The notes below the pieces were generated by a model, which saw nothing but the letters and a program-made list of their open reading frames with translations, did no database searches and was not told the origin of the DNA. A stretch of 64,000 nucleotides of DNA from Lucifuga dentata (taxonomy: Eukaryota; Chordata; Actinopteri; Ophidiiformes; Bythitidae): contig VXCM01000483.1 of NCBI GenBank assembly GCA_014773175.1, positions 105,097 through 169,096 of the forward strand, written 5' to 3'. This document shows positions 12,301 through 25,700 of this stretch, piece by piece. A program made the position numbers and the translations under genes. How positions within the stretch are numbered: the stretch's first letter is position 1; the number at the start of each line of letters is the position of its first letter.

Positions 12301-15246
12301 GAAGAGTCCAGAGTGTGCGGCTGAGCCCAACCACAGGCCTGCTGGCTGTCACCATCCATAACACACCTCCGGCCTGTCCCCTCCTCACCCCTACGCTCTT
12401 TACAGCTGCCATTCTGTCGCCTCCATCCTGAGGCAGGCACACACACACACACACATATATACACATTCCATCTGAAAATGACTGCTGCACAGCGCCACAC
12501 CTGCCCAAACACCATCTCACACACACCAAACACACAAAATCCTCCACAGAATTTCAGAGGCAAACGTGACGCTCGCGCACACACAAACCATGCAGAAGCC
12601 AGAACAATGGTGTTTGTTTGTTATATCACACGAGAAGTCAGCCGTCCAATTCAGGCTGTTTTAGTCGACGGGAAAGATTACTCCTACATTCTTCATCAAC
12701 AAACTCAGTAAACACTAAAATCACCCACATTGCAGATACAGCTAAAATATGTATGCATATGATAAACACATTGACTTTGGTTTACATGTTGGCTGATCAA
12801 ATAGAAAGTGAATTTCATAACTGATTATTTTGCTCTGATTAATTAAAGGAACTATTTTAGGACGATTCATTTCAAAACGATAAATGACAAAAAGGTATCC
12901 AGCTTTTTTCTGTCTGAGTAAAATGAAATGCAGCCAAATTCAACATTTTTGAGGCTGGGAATTATGTCGTAGATGAAAGAGCCTTTCTCGATCATTGAAG
13001 GTTTGGACAAAGCAGGGATGCGATATTAAACCTGATTTTACTGTAAACGTGATGGGGGGGGATTTCTGTAAAGAAGGCGGATCGCTGTCTTTGATCAGAT
13101 TTGTGGGTTTTATGGATAGAGATACGAGCTGGGGTCTGCCTGTGTTTAGAAAAATGAATGGTTAGGAACAAAGCAGGTAAAGCAGGTGTGGCTCTATAGG
13201 GGTCAGTGTGTCGGGCACATGGGGAGNGGGGGGAAGGCTTGAGGATATACAGTAGGAATGTATTTTTTTCATTTTACTTAACCTTTATTTAACCAGGTTA
13301 GTCCCACTGAGATCAATTTTGTCTTGTGAGGAACACACCTGGTCAAGACGGTTGTGGGCAGAACAACAGTATAAAGAGTTCATCGGAAGCAATCTTTAAA
13401 AAAAAAAAAGAGAAAAAGGTGAGAAGGAGGGAGAGAGGGGGGGGGAAGAATAAAGAATAATAACTGCTTTCCTCAACTATTTTCATTTTTTGAATGTTAC
13501 AACAATCATATTATATCACTATCCAGATGAGATATAAATCAATCAACTGTACGTTTTTTTTTAAGGTACAGTTTCAAGCTGTTTTTTTGGGGGGGGGGGG
13601 GNGGGGGTTATTGCTATTTTTTATATATAAAGCTACATTTAGATGATATTTAGTGGTATGAATCTTTACGTTGTTTGTCAGTAACTCAATGTTCTTGTTG
13701 CTCGTCTTGGTCAGGATACTTGATACAGAGATATTTTAAAGCTCAATAAAGGCTTCGTCTATTTATAAACGGTAAAGAAAAACATAAAATGAATCTTTGA
13801 ACCAAGCAGGTAAAAGCACATAAATAGGAAATTTAGACCATACGTAGTAACTTCAGAAAAAAGCAACAGCACTGTGCTGAAGTGAAATTCAAACAGCAGG
13901 TTTATCTTATCCAGTCTTAGAATGATTTTGAAGAGTTTCAATCATTCTAGAGGTTATTCCACTCAGACTATAAATGATGAAGTCTTCTTCGCACTCTGGG
14001 ACGTCAGACAACATCCTCCTCCTGCTTTTTTTTTTTTTTTTTTTTTNTTTTTTTTTTTTTTTTTTGTGTTTGCAGCGCAGGATTACAGGTGGGATTTAAA
14101 TGTCATCGCAATAATCTAATATTACTGGGCAATGAACTATGAGGAATTGTTAGGAAAGATGAAAATGGGAAGAACATTGTTTATAGCTGCACACACACAC
14201 ACACACAAAACCAGTGTTCTGGGACATGCTATCTCGTGTCCTATGCATCCCTCCTCCTTTGGTCTCCAGGGACCCGTTACTGTGGCGATGAACAGGCCTC
14301 AGTGGCAGGGACAGAGGTGTGAGTGTGTGTATATTCTGAATACTATGTGTTTGTGTCTTTAAGGGTGTGTGTGTGTGTGTGTGTGTGTACTCATCAATTG
14401 CATGTTAACTGTTAAATCTGTGTGTGTATGTGCGCGTTGGCCCGTCTTTGTGTGGACTAGCTGGGGGAGGGTGTCCGAGGAGGCCTTCAGAAAAGCCCTA
14501 ATTGCCGTTCCTCTCTTCTACCCGGTCGTCACACCTTCCTCTGCGCTACGACTTTCCATCCTCGTCACACACACACACTCACAGGAAACACACACTAATT
14601 AGAGACAGCAAAACCTCTCCTAATCACACTCTTACATGGCTGCGACCAAAATGTCAGCGTGTGTATGCATGCATGCATGTTTTTTTTTGTTTTTTCAATG
14701 GACAGTCCACTCACCGTTTTCTCATTTTTACTTTCAACCACTTTTGTGTTATTTTGATTACATGAGCTGAGAAATGCACACATATGTACATTTACACTCG
14801 TAAAACGCTACAGCGTCTAATTTTAGATTCTCGACTCCTGTGAAACATTTATTGATGAACGTGTAGCTTGTGATCGTGCACGTGCTTGCGCATCGTATGC
14901 CAGCTCTGTACACAACAAAGAAAAATGTTGTGATCAGCTTATGGTGCACAAGCAAATTCTTCAGAGGAAATGCTGACCAGCAGATGAGTCTGTTCTTACT
15001 GTCCGTGTTCAGAGAAAACACTCCACGCAAGACACGAGTGCTGAAAGAAAAACTGCTTATCATTACATATGGCACCTTGACAAACTAATGTACTTCCGAG
15101 TGCTGTTAAAAGGGGGATAGGGGGGCGTTAAAGAAGGAAATAGAGAGAGAGAGAAGTAGGGAAGAAGAAAGAAAAGTGAGCAACGAGAACAGAAAGTGGA
15201 CAGAAGTGGACGACTGTATCTGTCAACTGAATATACAGTTAACCAC

Positions 15247-15280
<34 letters not shown>

Positions 15281-18200
15281 TGTGTGTGTGTGTGCTTCAT
15301 ACCCGTCTCATCTTCTGCAGTCTCCTTGGAGACAGGCTCTTGGTGCTGGTAGGAGACCCTGCACGGTATGTCATCCCCTCATCTTCTTCTTCCTGTGAGA
15401 CAAAGTGATGAGCATAAACCTTAGATAATGAGAGACTAATTTAATTGACTAAAATTTTGGTTAATTTGGAGTGGTGTGTGTATGTGTGTATGAATACATG
15501 TACAGACCACAACACACTGATTGTATTGCTCCCCAACTGACGATAACTACCATATATACTCACGTATAAGCCAAGTTTTTTTTTTTCTTTTACCAAATTT
15601 CACAACACAAATCGGGGGTTGGCTTATACACGAGAAATTCAAATTGGATCCCAGAGAACAAAATTTCCAGGGGTGGAAATATTACCCATTACCACTACCC
15701 ATGGAAAATAGTTTAAATCATCCTTAGAATGATGTATTTCCTGACTAAACATCTTATTCAGCAGATTTTGCGGCGTCCAGTAAGCCGTGATTCGTCAGTT
15801 ACAGTAATCAGCTGCTGAAATAAATATCATGTTTACCGGTATGTGGATTATTTTCAGAAAATCAGAGGAAAACTATGACAATACCCAGAAAAACAGGTAA
15901 CTTCCTAAACAAATAAATTAATGGAACAACGTCAGGGTGTCGGCTAAGGGAATTCCAAAACTCCGTATTGAGGAACGTCCAGCACATATACAGACCCGCA
16001 TCAACTCAGGTACAGGATAATTATTGAAAACATGGAATGGGTGAAGTTCTTAAAAAAAAAAAAAAAAAAAAAAAANGACGAGGAAGAGGAGTCTGGAAAA
16101 CTTAATGTTAGCTAATGTCAGTTACGGTAATCAGCTGTTTACCGGTACCAGCACGTGGATTATTTTCAGAAAATCACAGGAATACTATGACAATTGTCAG
16201 AACAAACAGGATATTTGATGAACAAATGGAACATCATCAGGGAGTCGGCTTATATGCGGGTTTCTTTAAAAATCTAAACTTGCAATCAAAATTGGGGGGG
16301 GTCAGCTTACAGTCAAGTATATACGGTAATTAAAAATAAATCTATGACTGCAGCTTTATCTGGTTGCAAAGATGATCTGGCTGCATATTCTTAGTTGTTT
16401 CCACCTAAAATGAGTTTCCTTCTGTTTTGTGCCTTTGGTTTCAGTTTTCAGCACCTCTATTCATTTAGTACTAAAAAGCTCTGCGTGTGTGTGTTTGTCT
16501 GTGGCTACACATTGCAGAACATTGCCTGCTCCTCTTGTTCATCTGTGCCCTCTCTGTTCAGTTTCCCACTGACAGATCAAACTGCTATTGCCTTATCAAA
16601 TCCATCAGGCTTATGGAAACATACACCTCGTTACATTAGTTTTGAGGAAATCACAGGCTCACTGATGAAATATGCAGACAATAAAGGAGAACAAGGGGCC
16701 GGGGTTCGGATGACATGACAGGCCATAGCCAGAGGGGCGTTGGTTAAAAATGTACAGCCCTGAACAAAGCGCTAAGCAGGCTTCAACAGTCATTAAAAGC
16801 TTCTGCGTCAGAATCTCACACTCCATGTAAAGCAGCCTTCCTGTCTGTTTCTATGAGGGGGGTGTGTGTCTATCTGTGTGCCTCTGAAATGATCTGTGTG
16901 TGTGTGTGTGTGTGTGCTTCTAGGTGCCGTGCNATCTGTGTGCCTCTGAAATGATCTGTGTGTGTGTGTGTGTGTGTGCTTCTAGGTGCCGTGCACATGT
17001 GTAAGAAAGGTGTGAAGGTGTGTTGCTCACCTTCGCTTTCAGTCTGCCCCTAATGTCTCGGATGCCCCTCTTGGCATGACTTTTGGCCTGTGACAAAAAA
17101 CGCACACGTACACAGACACACGCAGACATTACTAATCAAAACATGTTCCATTAACATTCTGTTCTGGCTTCATGTAACACGAGGAAATGCTTTGATCCCT
17201 GTGGCAAAAACACAGAGACAAAAGGCTGGATAACAGAAGCACACATGCTAATACAAGACGATGGCATGAAAGGAAGCCATGACCATGACTTACAGCAGAT
17301 AACGATGCTCATAAAAGCTGAATGATGGTTCCATTCTCTCCATATCAACACGTATATGCAAGAATACACATTATTTTTTCCTCACAAAGGCCTGAAACGC
17401 ATCATCATGTCATCATGTGAGGTCTGTTTCCAGGGTGTTTCTCTGGGAAAGTTGCAGATTTATTCAATAAAGTCTCATGAAGTGACTGCTTATTAAAGGA
17501 GAACGTACCTTTGTTACAGCTGTGTTGATGAGCGCTCCTCCTCTCTGAAACACATTTAGAGGGAGTTTACACACTCACACACACAGGAGTTTCCAACCTA
17601 CTTTTTATTAGTCATTAATTAGTCAGATAACTGTCATTTAACATCTACCTAGTTATGAAATATGGTTTAACTTATGGTTTAACTGGCTACTTCACAATGT
17701 GAAATATATGTTATGAAGATTATGTTCCAAAATTTTCCAAATATGTGAGTAAAGTTTTAAAGAAAAGTTGTACAAAATAATGCAAAAAAGACATTTACAA
17801 CATTTCCATTTTATGCAATCATGCAGTTATGCAAAAAAAAAAAAAAAANAAAAAAAAAAAAAAAAAAGTCATCTTGAGTTTGAGTGTTGCATTCAATGTA
17901 AGCTTTAAAAAAAACATCAATACAGTGTTGAACAAGGCAATATGGAAACTGTCACTTATGTAATTGTAAATTAACTTAAGGAGAAATTTAAGGTTAAAAT
18001 CAAAAGGTTAAACATTAAATGTGTAAATATGGACAATGACTCATGTTTTCCACATTAGCTACTGTAAATCTGGAGATGCTGCCATAATCATGTCATGCAC
18101 GACTTGTTCACTATTGTGCATCGTGGAAAGTAGTGCCTCCAATCTATTATTTTTCATATAAATTATTCAAACGTGCACGTAGGATTCATATTTAAAGTGA

Positions 18201-21200
18201 AACACCAACAAACACTACACCTTTATAAGAAAGTAGGGACAGTGAATGCATCATATCATCAGCCATAATAAATGACATGATTCACAGTATTCGGGAGGTT
18301 TTTATTTAGAAGCAGCCTAAACAGTGATGGAAGTGATGGTGCATGATTGATTTTCACTTTATGATCTGCAGACCGGCATTATAGAGCCCAATTTTTCCCT
18401 GAGTCTCCCTTCTTTTCTCTCCGACTTCCTGCACGTCTCCTACATCCTACTTCCTTCTGCCTTTGGTCTTTAGTGTTGGCACGAAGTCTCGGCTAAATGG
18501 CTAAATAGGCTAAATGGCAGCCAGCGTTTGAGAAGTCGGCAGACCGAGAGGAGGAGAGGGGCCGAGGTGAAGGCCCCTCTTATAGATCCCTGTCAGTCAG
18601 GAAATGTGAACTTTAACAAACCTTTGAAGAGCACTCTAGAGAACTAATTCAGCCTTAGCTGACGGCATGGGGAGACGGAGATGGGGGGGGGGNGGGGGGG
18701 GGGGAATACTCAGTGAGTGAGAGAGAGGGAGGCAGTGACAGAGATGAAACGAGAGAGAGGGAGATAAAGAGAGATAGATGTGGAAGACAAGAAGAGGAGG
18801 AAGAGATGAAGAAGGAGAGAGATCTATGTTCTTGGGTCAGTTCAGCGGAGTAACGCCTGTGTTTGCTGCCAGATCAACATGTCATGTCTGAGGATGTCTT
18901 GTCACGTCAAATCACTTGTCTCCCTCCCCATCTGTCTCCACTGTCCTGCTGCACGCGCCGCTTCACACACCAAACTGCACTCGAGCCGGATCTGTACATT
19001 CAGTCAGACTCTTTATTCCAAAGGCAACGCCGAGACTTCAAACACAGAGCTGTGTCAGTCATGCTTTCAATTAAACCTAATGCAGGAGTGGAATGAGTGA
19101 AACATAAAGAAGCCACAGATAAAAGCATTTAGGTATGATATGCAGGACATTCTCCCAATACCTTCACTGTGTGCATCCATTGTTGATAAGACCTCGAATT
19201 ACCTGAAGGGGTAAAACACAGGAAATATGAATTAACCATTTTAAACTCAACAGTATGAACAATGAAAAGCAAAAGGGAACTATGAACATTATAGTGACAC
19301 ATTAAAAATTTCAAATTGTAGGAAAGCCATTTTCATATTGAACAGGGCAACTAGAGGGACAAGAAAAGTGGCTCACATATTAGTATCTAATAATACAGTC
19401 AATAAAAATGTCTGAAGTCATATGATGTGTATTTTGTATTATTTTCTAGGTAACTGATTTACAGTAAGGTTGCAAAGTTGAAGTTTTCATTTTTAGCCGA
19501 TTTGTCATCTCATTAATTAAAAATGTACCATTAACTGATTATTTAAAGCCAGTATTCCTTCTGATTCTAAGGAATGAAATGGTGGGCTGCTTGTTAATGG
19601 TGATTATATTATCCTGTCTTATAGAATTAAAACAGATAGAGGAGGTCAGGCTTGGGCTGTTTGGCTGATAAATCTGGATGGCAGTCAGGACATATTGATT
19701 TTTTTTTTCTTTTTCATGGAAATGAGACTCAAACCTGAGGTGATATGGTAATAAAGTCTCAGCACTGCAGTGGGATTTGTTTCAAATCCCAAAATTCTGA
19801 TGTTTCGTGGAATGTTTCCACATGTAAAAATGCTCATTCCTGCCAAACATTATTAATTCTTTTGTCACTCTTCTTTCACATTACTCAATAAAGTTTACAA
19901 GTATAACTCCAGTAGAACATTACTGAGGCATAAAGGCATCCTGGATACATGTCAAATATGGAAACAGATCTAATAAGAGGCTCAAGAGCCACTTTCAGGA
20001 GCAATACAATCAAACTAAATGTGCCAAAAATGTTTTAATATCATGAATATAAAAGTGATTAAATGCTATTATTCCAAAAACACAAAAGTATGTGTTCAAG
20101 ACAGATTACACAATAGCCTTCCAACATGACTCAACCAGAATCTGTTTTAAAGTAAGTATATTATTAATCTATATTTGCTCGCTACAAATATGATTTAACA
20201 TTTAATTCAGTCTGACATTTGTTTTTGTTTTTTTTTTTGCTTTTATTACCCATTTGTCCTAATTTTATTTTTATAGTCACATCTGAGTTGGCCATTGTAA
20301 GGCAAGGTCTTCATGTTCTCTCTTTATTTTCCTAACTTTAATAGTTTTTTCTTGCTTTACTAAAAACAATAATTCATCCAACAATGTTCCATGAAATATG
20401 GCAAATACATATAACTTGACTAATTGATGGAGAGGTGCTGGGCTACTCACTTCCACAGAAGCCCCCCTCTGTGATCTCTTCCTCAAACACGTCTGTGAAG
20501 CCCCGGCCTGCATTCAATTTGGCCAGCCGTCCTTCGATGAACTACAACCATAAATTACAACATGCTTATTAAAGACAGAAGGTGGGGGTGTAGATGCAAA
20601 AACAAATGCATACACAGATTCCAACACTCGGGCCACAGAGGGGTGTTATTAATCCTACTTGACGGAAACTACATCCCAAGATTAGGTGGGCTGCAGGTAA
20701 TGGGGATTTGGTAATGCGGTGCAGGTGAGGGATTAGGCCAGCAGACGACATGCTGCATTCTGTCTGAGACATGAGGAAGTTTCATTTCCTCTCTTTGTCA
20801 CATGGAGCACATAAAACTCCATCTCATAAATATCAACCTAACTACCAAGACAGCTATGCACACTCTTGCGTACCTGAGCATCTGTGATTAACAAAGCAAA
20901 AATAACTAAAAATTTTGCTAGACATTAAAGGACCATACCATCCATTTTGCATGTTTGAACCTAATATATTCAATTTTCATACACGTAAGGTTACTGACAA
21001 TCATTTCCCAAAGGATAAAACTGTATTTCAGCTTTCCTGATATTTTGCAAAACCTCTTAATCTTTCAAACTCAAATATTCAAGTGATACACCCATCTTAA
21101 AAATCCATGTTTCACCTGCTAATAGTTGTGCAGCCTTATGAAGTCATGGTCATTAAAATTTTTCAATAAACAAAGGTCTTCTTTTGGGACTACATTCCTT

Positions 21201-21289
21201 GGTGGAGACATACATTCACTCCACGCTTTTTATTGCGCTTAAATGCTAAAATTATGAAACTTTGAAAAAAACAAAAAAAAAAACCAAAA

Positions 21290-21357
<68 letters not shown>

Positions 21358-22677
21358 NACTGAAACCAATGGTGTTCTGGAAGGTAGGAAAAACATTTTA
21401 ATTCACCGTTCCAGTAGTATGCTTTTGGAAATGATTGTCAGTAACGTTATGTGAATGAAAATTTAATACATTAGGCCCAAACATGCAAAATGCTGGTATG
21501 GTCCTTTAAAAGCATTAAAAACGTCGACTGAGATTCTTGCATTCTATAACCAAAACAAGGAGCAGGACAGGAAGAACCACAGTCACCGTATTGTCACATT
21601 TTTGGGAGATAAAAGCTTTCTTTTCTATCTGTCTCAGCTTTGAACTTTGCAAAAATCTTTGATTTTAATCACAAGAACTATATCAGTATAGATCAGCTTC
21701 AGTCACACACAGGGTGAGCTGTTTTCTGTTAACTAATTCAGTCACAATGAGCCACAACTCGCTGTTCATTTCCTATCCAATCACTTGCAATATCAGCAAA
21801 TCTCTACATGGAGTGTCATGGTGACAATTAATGAATTTAATACCTCCTCGGGATCATCATGACGGGTTAAATTTCTGGTATAAAAATGCAATTGTACAAT
21901 TTGATATTGGTCACTTTTACACTGATTACACGGTTTGTTTATTGGCTGACTGCATTTCAAGGTACTGAGTCAATTTAACTTGCTTTTTATGTCAGGCAAT
22001 CACAGAATGTTTATTTCAACCTTAATGAAGAATTAAGCATGGTAGGTAATTTTCTGTTGAAACAAACAGAAATATTTAATAGCAGCATATCGATATATAT
22101 ATTTGTTTTTAAAACACTTCCCCCACCCCTGTGTATCCACAGTGGAACAACAGCACGGCTGTTTTAGGGTGCGTGTCCCGAGGGACAGGCTGCTAACTAG
22201 CAAGCGACAGGGCTGCCCGCTCTTCTGCTCTGGTCAGAGGAGCTCAAACTCCATCATTAGATCATTTTAATGAGAGGTGAGGCTGCAGGTTCCAACCACG
22301 GCTCCGCTACTCGGCCAGCCCAATTAGTGCAGATAATCAACCCAAATCATCACCAAGCCAAAGCCTCCACTTATCCCCCGTCTCCCTCCCCGCTCCCCGG
22401 TCAGATTACCTGCCTCACTGTGGTCCTTAATTAGACGTTACACAACAATAGCAGAGTATGTGATCACAACACTCCTCACACGTCCAAACATTAAAAAAAC
22501 AAAACAAAACACAAGCACACACATTAACGCTCCCTTAAAACAAAAACTATATATTTTCTGTTCACATAATATGTCCTTTCATAAAACAAACTAAAGGCAG
22601 ATTATGTGTGTAAATGAGATAAAGACAAGAACACACAGGACAGAATCTGGCATCCTGAATGTTCCACATGTGGAGGA

Positions 22678-22716
<39 letters not shown>

Positions 22717-25700
22717 TCAGCTTGTTTCCTGTTGCTCTAGCTGCAGACAGTAGAGTTATTCCATCTGGCTGCCACCTTACACACTGACTGACACACAGGT
22801 CACTCACAATGGTGAAGATTTACAGCCTGAAATTGGGATTTGAATAAAACCCCGCTGGGGTTTATTTGTGGAGATACACATGGGGATGACAGTCTTATTT
22901 GCCAAATTTTGGCCAATAAACTGTAGAAAAGCATGATGTGGTGTCAGTCACTCAAAGGTTTTTCAGGGGACATTTTGAGGTTGGATTTGAGTTTACTGTG
23001 AGCTTTGCCAGTTGCTCAAGCAATAAAAATAAAATTTGGGAAAATTGGACAAAGTGTGGGTGGAGCTGAGGTGAGACAAGCAAACGGCAGTGCCACAGCT
23101 GACTCCAACAGGCTGAGATGCCTCCCAATAAAATCTAAATCTGCAAAGATGAATGTTACAAGGAGTGAAATAAGCTATTGAAAACCAAATGCATTTGCAT
23201 TTTGACAGAGATGCTGAAATCTTTAGAAATGAGTTCTCTGCAGTGCGGGGCGGGGAGGCATGGGTGGGTGTAAACAGTGAGTGGCCATTAGTCATATAAC
23301 ATCTTCAGGCTCATCTGTATTTGCTTCATCTTTCGGCTGTGGTGGTCCAGCAAGTTTTATTCATCATTCCTACTAAGTATGAACATTTTACTGCTGAGAG
23401 ATACGGGGCTTTGGCGTATTGGTCAACCATACAGACGGATTTTAAATTTAATCATTTGGTTTTGCAGGAACACACTCTTCCCCTTTTTGACTGATGGGAA
23501 ACATTCATATACACCGAGGATGAGGGATGAATATTGATTGATAGCAGACACAGTGCCAACAAAGATTCCTGGCAGTAAATAAGGGAGTCCCACTGCAGAC
23601 TGAACATAGGCTGTGTACGGTTTAGTTTTGTCAATAAGAAGAACGTTGACTGAATCAGTCTCTGCTAGCGCAATATACACACACAGCTGCCTGTGTCTAT
23701 GTGTGTGTGTGTAGGAGCTGAGGCTAGTTGATATGAAGCAGGTTAATGTTGACAGGTTTTCCCCCGCATACTTTTGGAAGCCTTCTCCCACTTGTTCTGT
23801 TTTGAACAGAGATGGTTTGGAGGTCTGAGCAGAGAGCGAAAACGTGCTCCAGGAAGGGAAGTGTGTCAGAAGGTGATTGTAAAGCAGAGATATAAAGAGA
23901 TAAAGATGTGTGTGTGTGTGTGTGTGATCTGCGTNTGTCAGAAGGTGATTGTAAAGCAGAGATATAAAGAGATAAAGATGTGTGTGTGTGTGTGTGTGTG
24001 ATCTGCGTAGATGATTACAGATGTGGCAGCAGATCTATTATTGTGTAGATTGTTTGGAGGTATGTCATGTCTCATTTACATTTGAGTAATTTATCTCATG
24101 TGCTTATCCAAAACAAGTAAATAAGACATTAGATGAATAAAAGCTTATAAGAACTTACATCCTGTGCCTTAAGACAGGAGAATGGTCCACTTGGCCATCT
24201 CTGCTCATCCTATTTTTATAAAATGATAATTGTAATGGCTGATCATGGACCAAAATAGTCTGACTTCACTTTTCAAGGAAAGAAAACACATTTGCTAAAT
24301 ACAAAACCTGTAGAAAAGCAATTTCCTGCTGAAAAGCTAACACCTCAAACTCAGGTAACACCTCAGCATAAAGCACATGCTTCAGCATGGTGTAATGTGT
24401 GACTCTTGTCTTTTTGATGTGTCCTAGTTTCTAAATCTCAACAACACAGTGTGAGTTTGCTTCATATGAAGACGTAACACACCCTTACCACTTTATTAGA
24501 TACACCTGTACAACATAATACAATCCAACACAAAAGCCCTGCAATAAATACGACCTTTATGAACATTATTATATTCAGCTTCATTGACACTGTAGCAAAG
24601 AGGTGTTGAGTCAACTCTGTAGTCATTTTTGAGGCTGTAGGTAGTACAATGCATTATTATAAAAGGTTTTGTTCAAAGGTGAGGGGGATGAAACTATTTT
24701 TTAAACTCTCAACAAAATGAGTTTCTTTCTGTATTTGGTCAACCAGTGGCTGTGCTAATATTTTATGTTACATTTAAATTACAGGTCTTGATGCCCAATT
24801 TTTCATATCAGATTCCTTGACTGTCTCTTTACATCTTCTTTTTTTGTGGTCCATATCTGATACCTGCTTATACGGTTTACAACAAAAACAACCACACATG
24901 CACAAATGAGGGTTTAGTTTCCTAGATGGAGGTAAACAAAAGGCAATCGACGTAAATGAGACAAAAATACAAGTTATTGTTTTTCAAGGGTCCACAATGA
25001 CTTAATTATACTTCATGGCAGAAAGACTGGAGCATTTCAAGATGTGCAAGTCAGAATTGCAAAGAAATTCTAAAATGTGTTTAGATGAAAGCTGCATTGG
25101 TAGATATCTTATCAGATTCAAAATTAAGAATTTGTCCCAAAATGGATTGGAAAATGTCCAATTCCATATGCTTTTTACATTTTTTTTCTTGTAACAACAA
25201 ATGCCGCATGTCAGCAAAAAAACTGGAACTAGGTCAATGATGCATTGTGGGATCAATCTTAGTTAGGAGTAATTATAATGTAGAATATACTGACAATAAA
25301 GACAGATTTGATAAAATACAGTATTCCTCATGGGCTAATTAGTATAAAAGTAATCGTTGACAAATTAACAAGCAGAAATATCAAAACTGAAAAAGGCCTG
25401 AACATTTCCCAGCCTGTGCACGCATTTATGTACATGAAAATTAATGTGGGCATGTGTGTGACCGCACAAGTGAGTATTGTTTGTGTGTGAGCAGATATGG
25501 GTCATGGCCGGAGCAGAGCCTGGGCGGACCGCTGGGCTCTCTCACTTTAGCAGAAAGAGGAGTGGAGGAGATAAGCTCACCCCATCCCCTGCACTGAAGA
25601 GAAGGAGAGGAGATAAGTGCCTGTTTCCCAATGCTACCGCTGAGGCAGGAGCCAGCCGGGAGGATGCTTTGAACTGCTGCTCGCTATCTGCTCTGCCTGG

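Larger units (their letters stand above)
7923..15302 (-). other. dennd1b intron (7.4 kb)
   Basis: The human gene encodes extra linker residues at this point, but no additional exon with a family motif was found. Content: poly-T/A runs with central N (8075-8114, 8999-9033, 14026-14065), the gapped GT/AC repeat (9211-9392), complex G+C-richer DNA at 9430-9720 and 12290-12420, CA/GT repeats (12238-12267, 12439-12454, 14365-14388), and an interspersed repeat near 13262-13362. The rest is AT-rich spacer. Confidence 0.7.
15393..17030 (-). other. dennd1b intron (1.6 kb)
   Basis: Mostly filled by the TA-target MITE (15550-16326). The right part at about 16590-16840 is complex and A+T/G+C balanced, and may be conserved non-coding DNA. 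The single-N duplication at 16872-16994 lies near the left exon boundary. Confidence 0.7.
17545..19161 (-). other. dennd1b intron (1.6 kb)
   Basis: Contains a poly-A run with N (17833-17867), a poly-G run with N (18686-18704), a purine-rich GAGA stretch (18711-18830) and a complex block at about 18360-18665. No exon seen. Confidence 0.75.

Noticed and set aside
12023..12584. 174- and 127-codon frames on the - strand
   Set aside because: Built on CA/GT repeats, with no family motif, and the two frames overlap each other. No splice sites in phase with dennd1b were seen.
16690..16720. ggggttcgga resembling a tRNA B box
   Set aside because: No A box, cloverleaf or terminator lies at the right distance. 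Another ggggttcat at 56332 fails in the same way.
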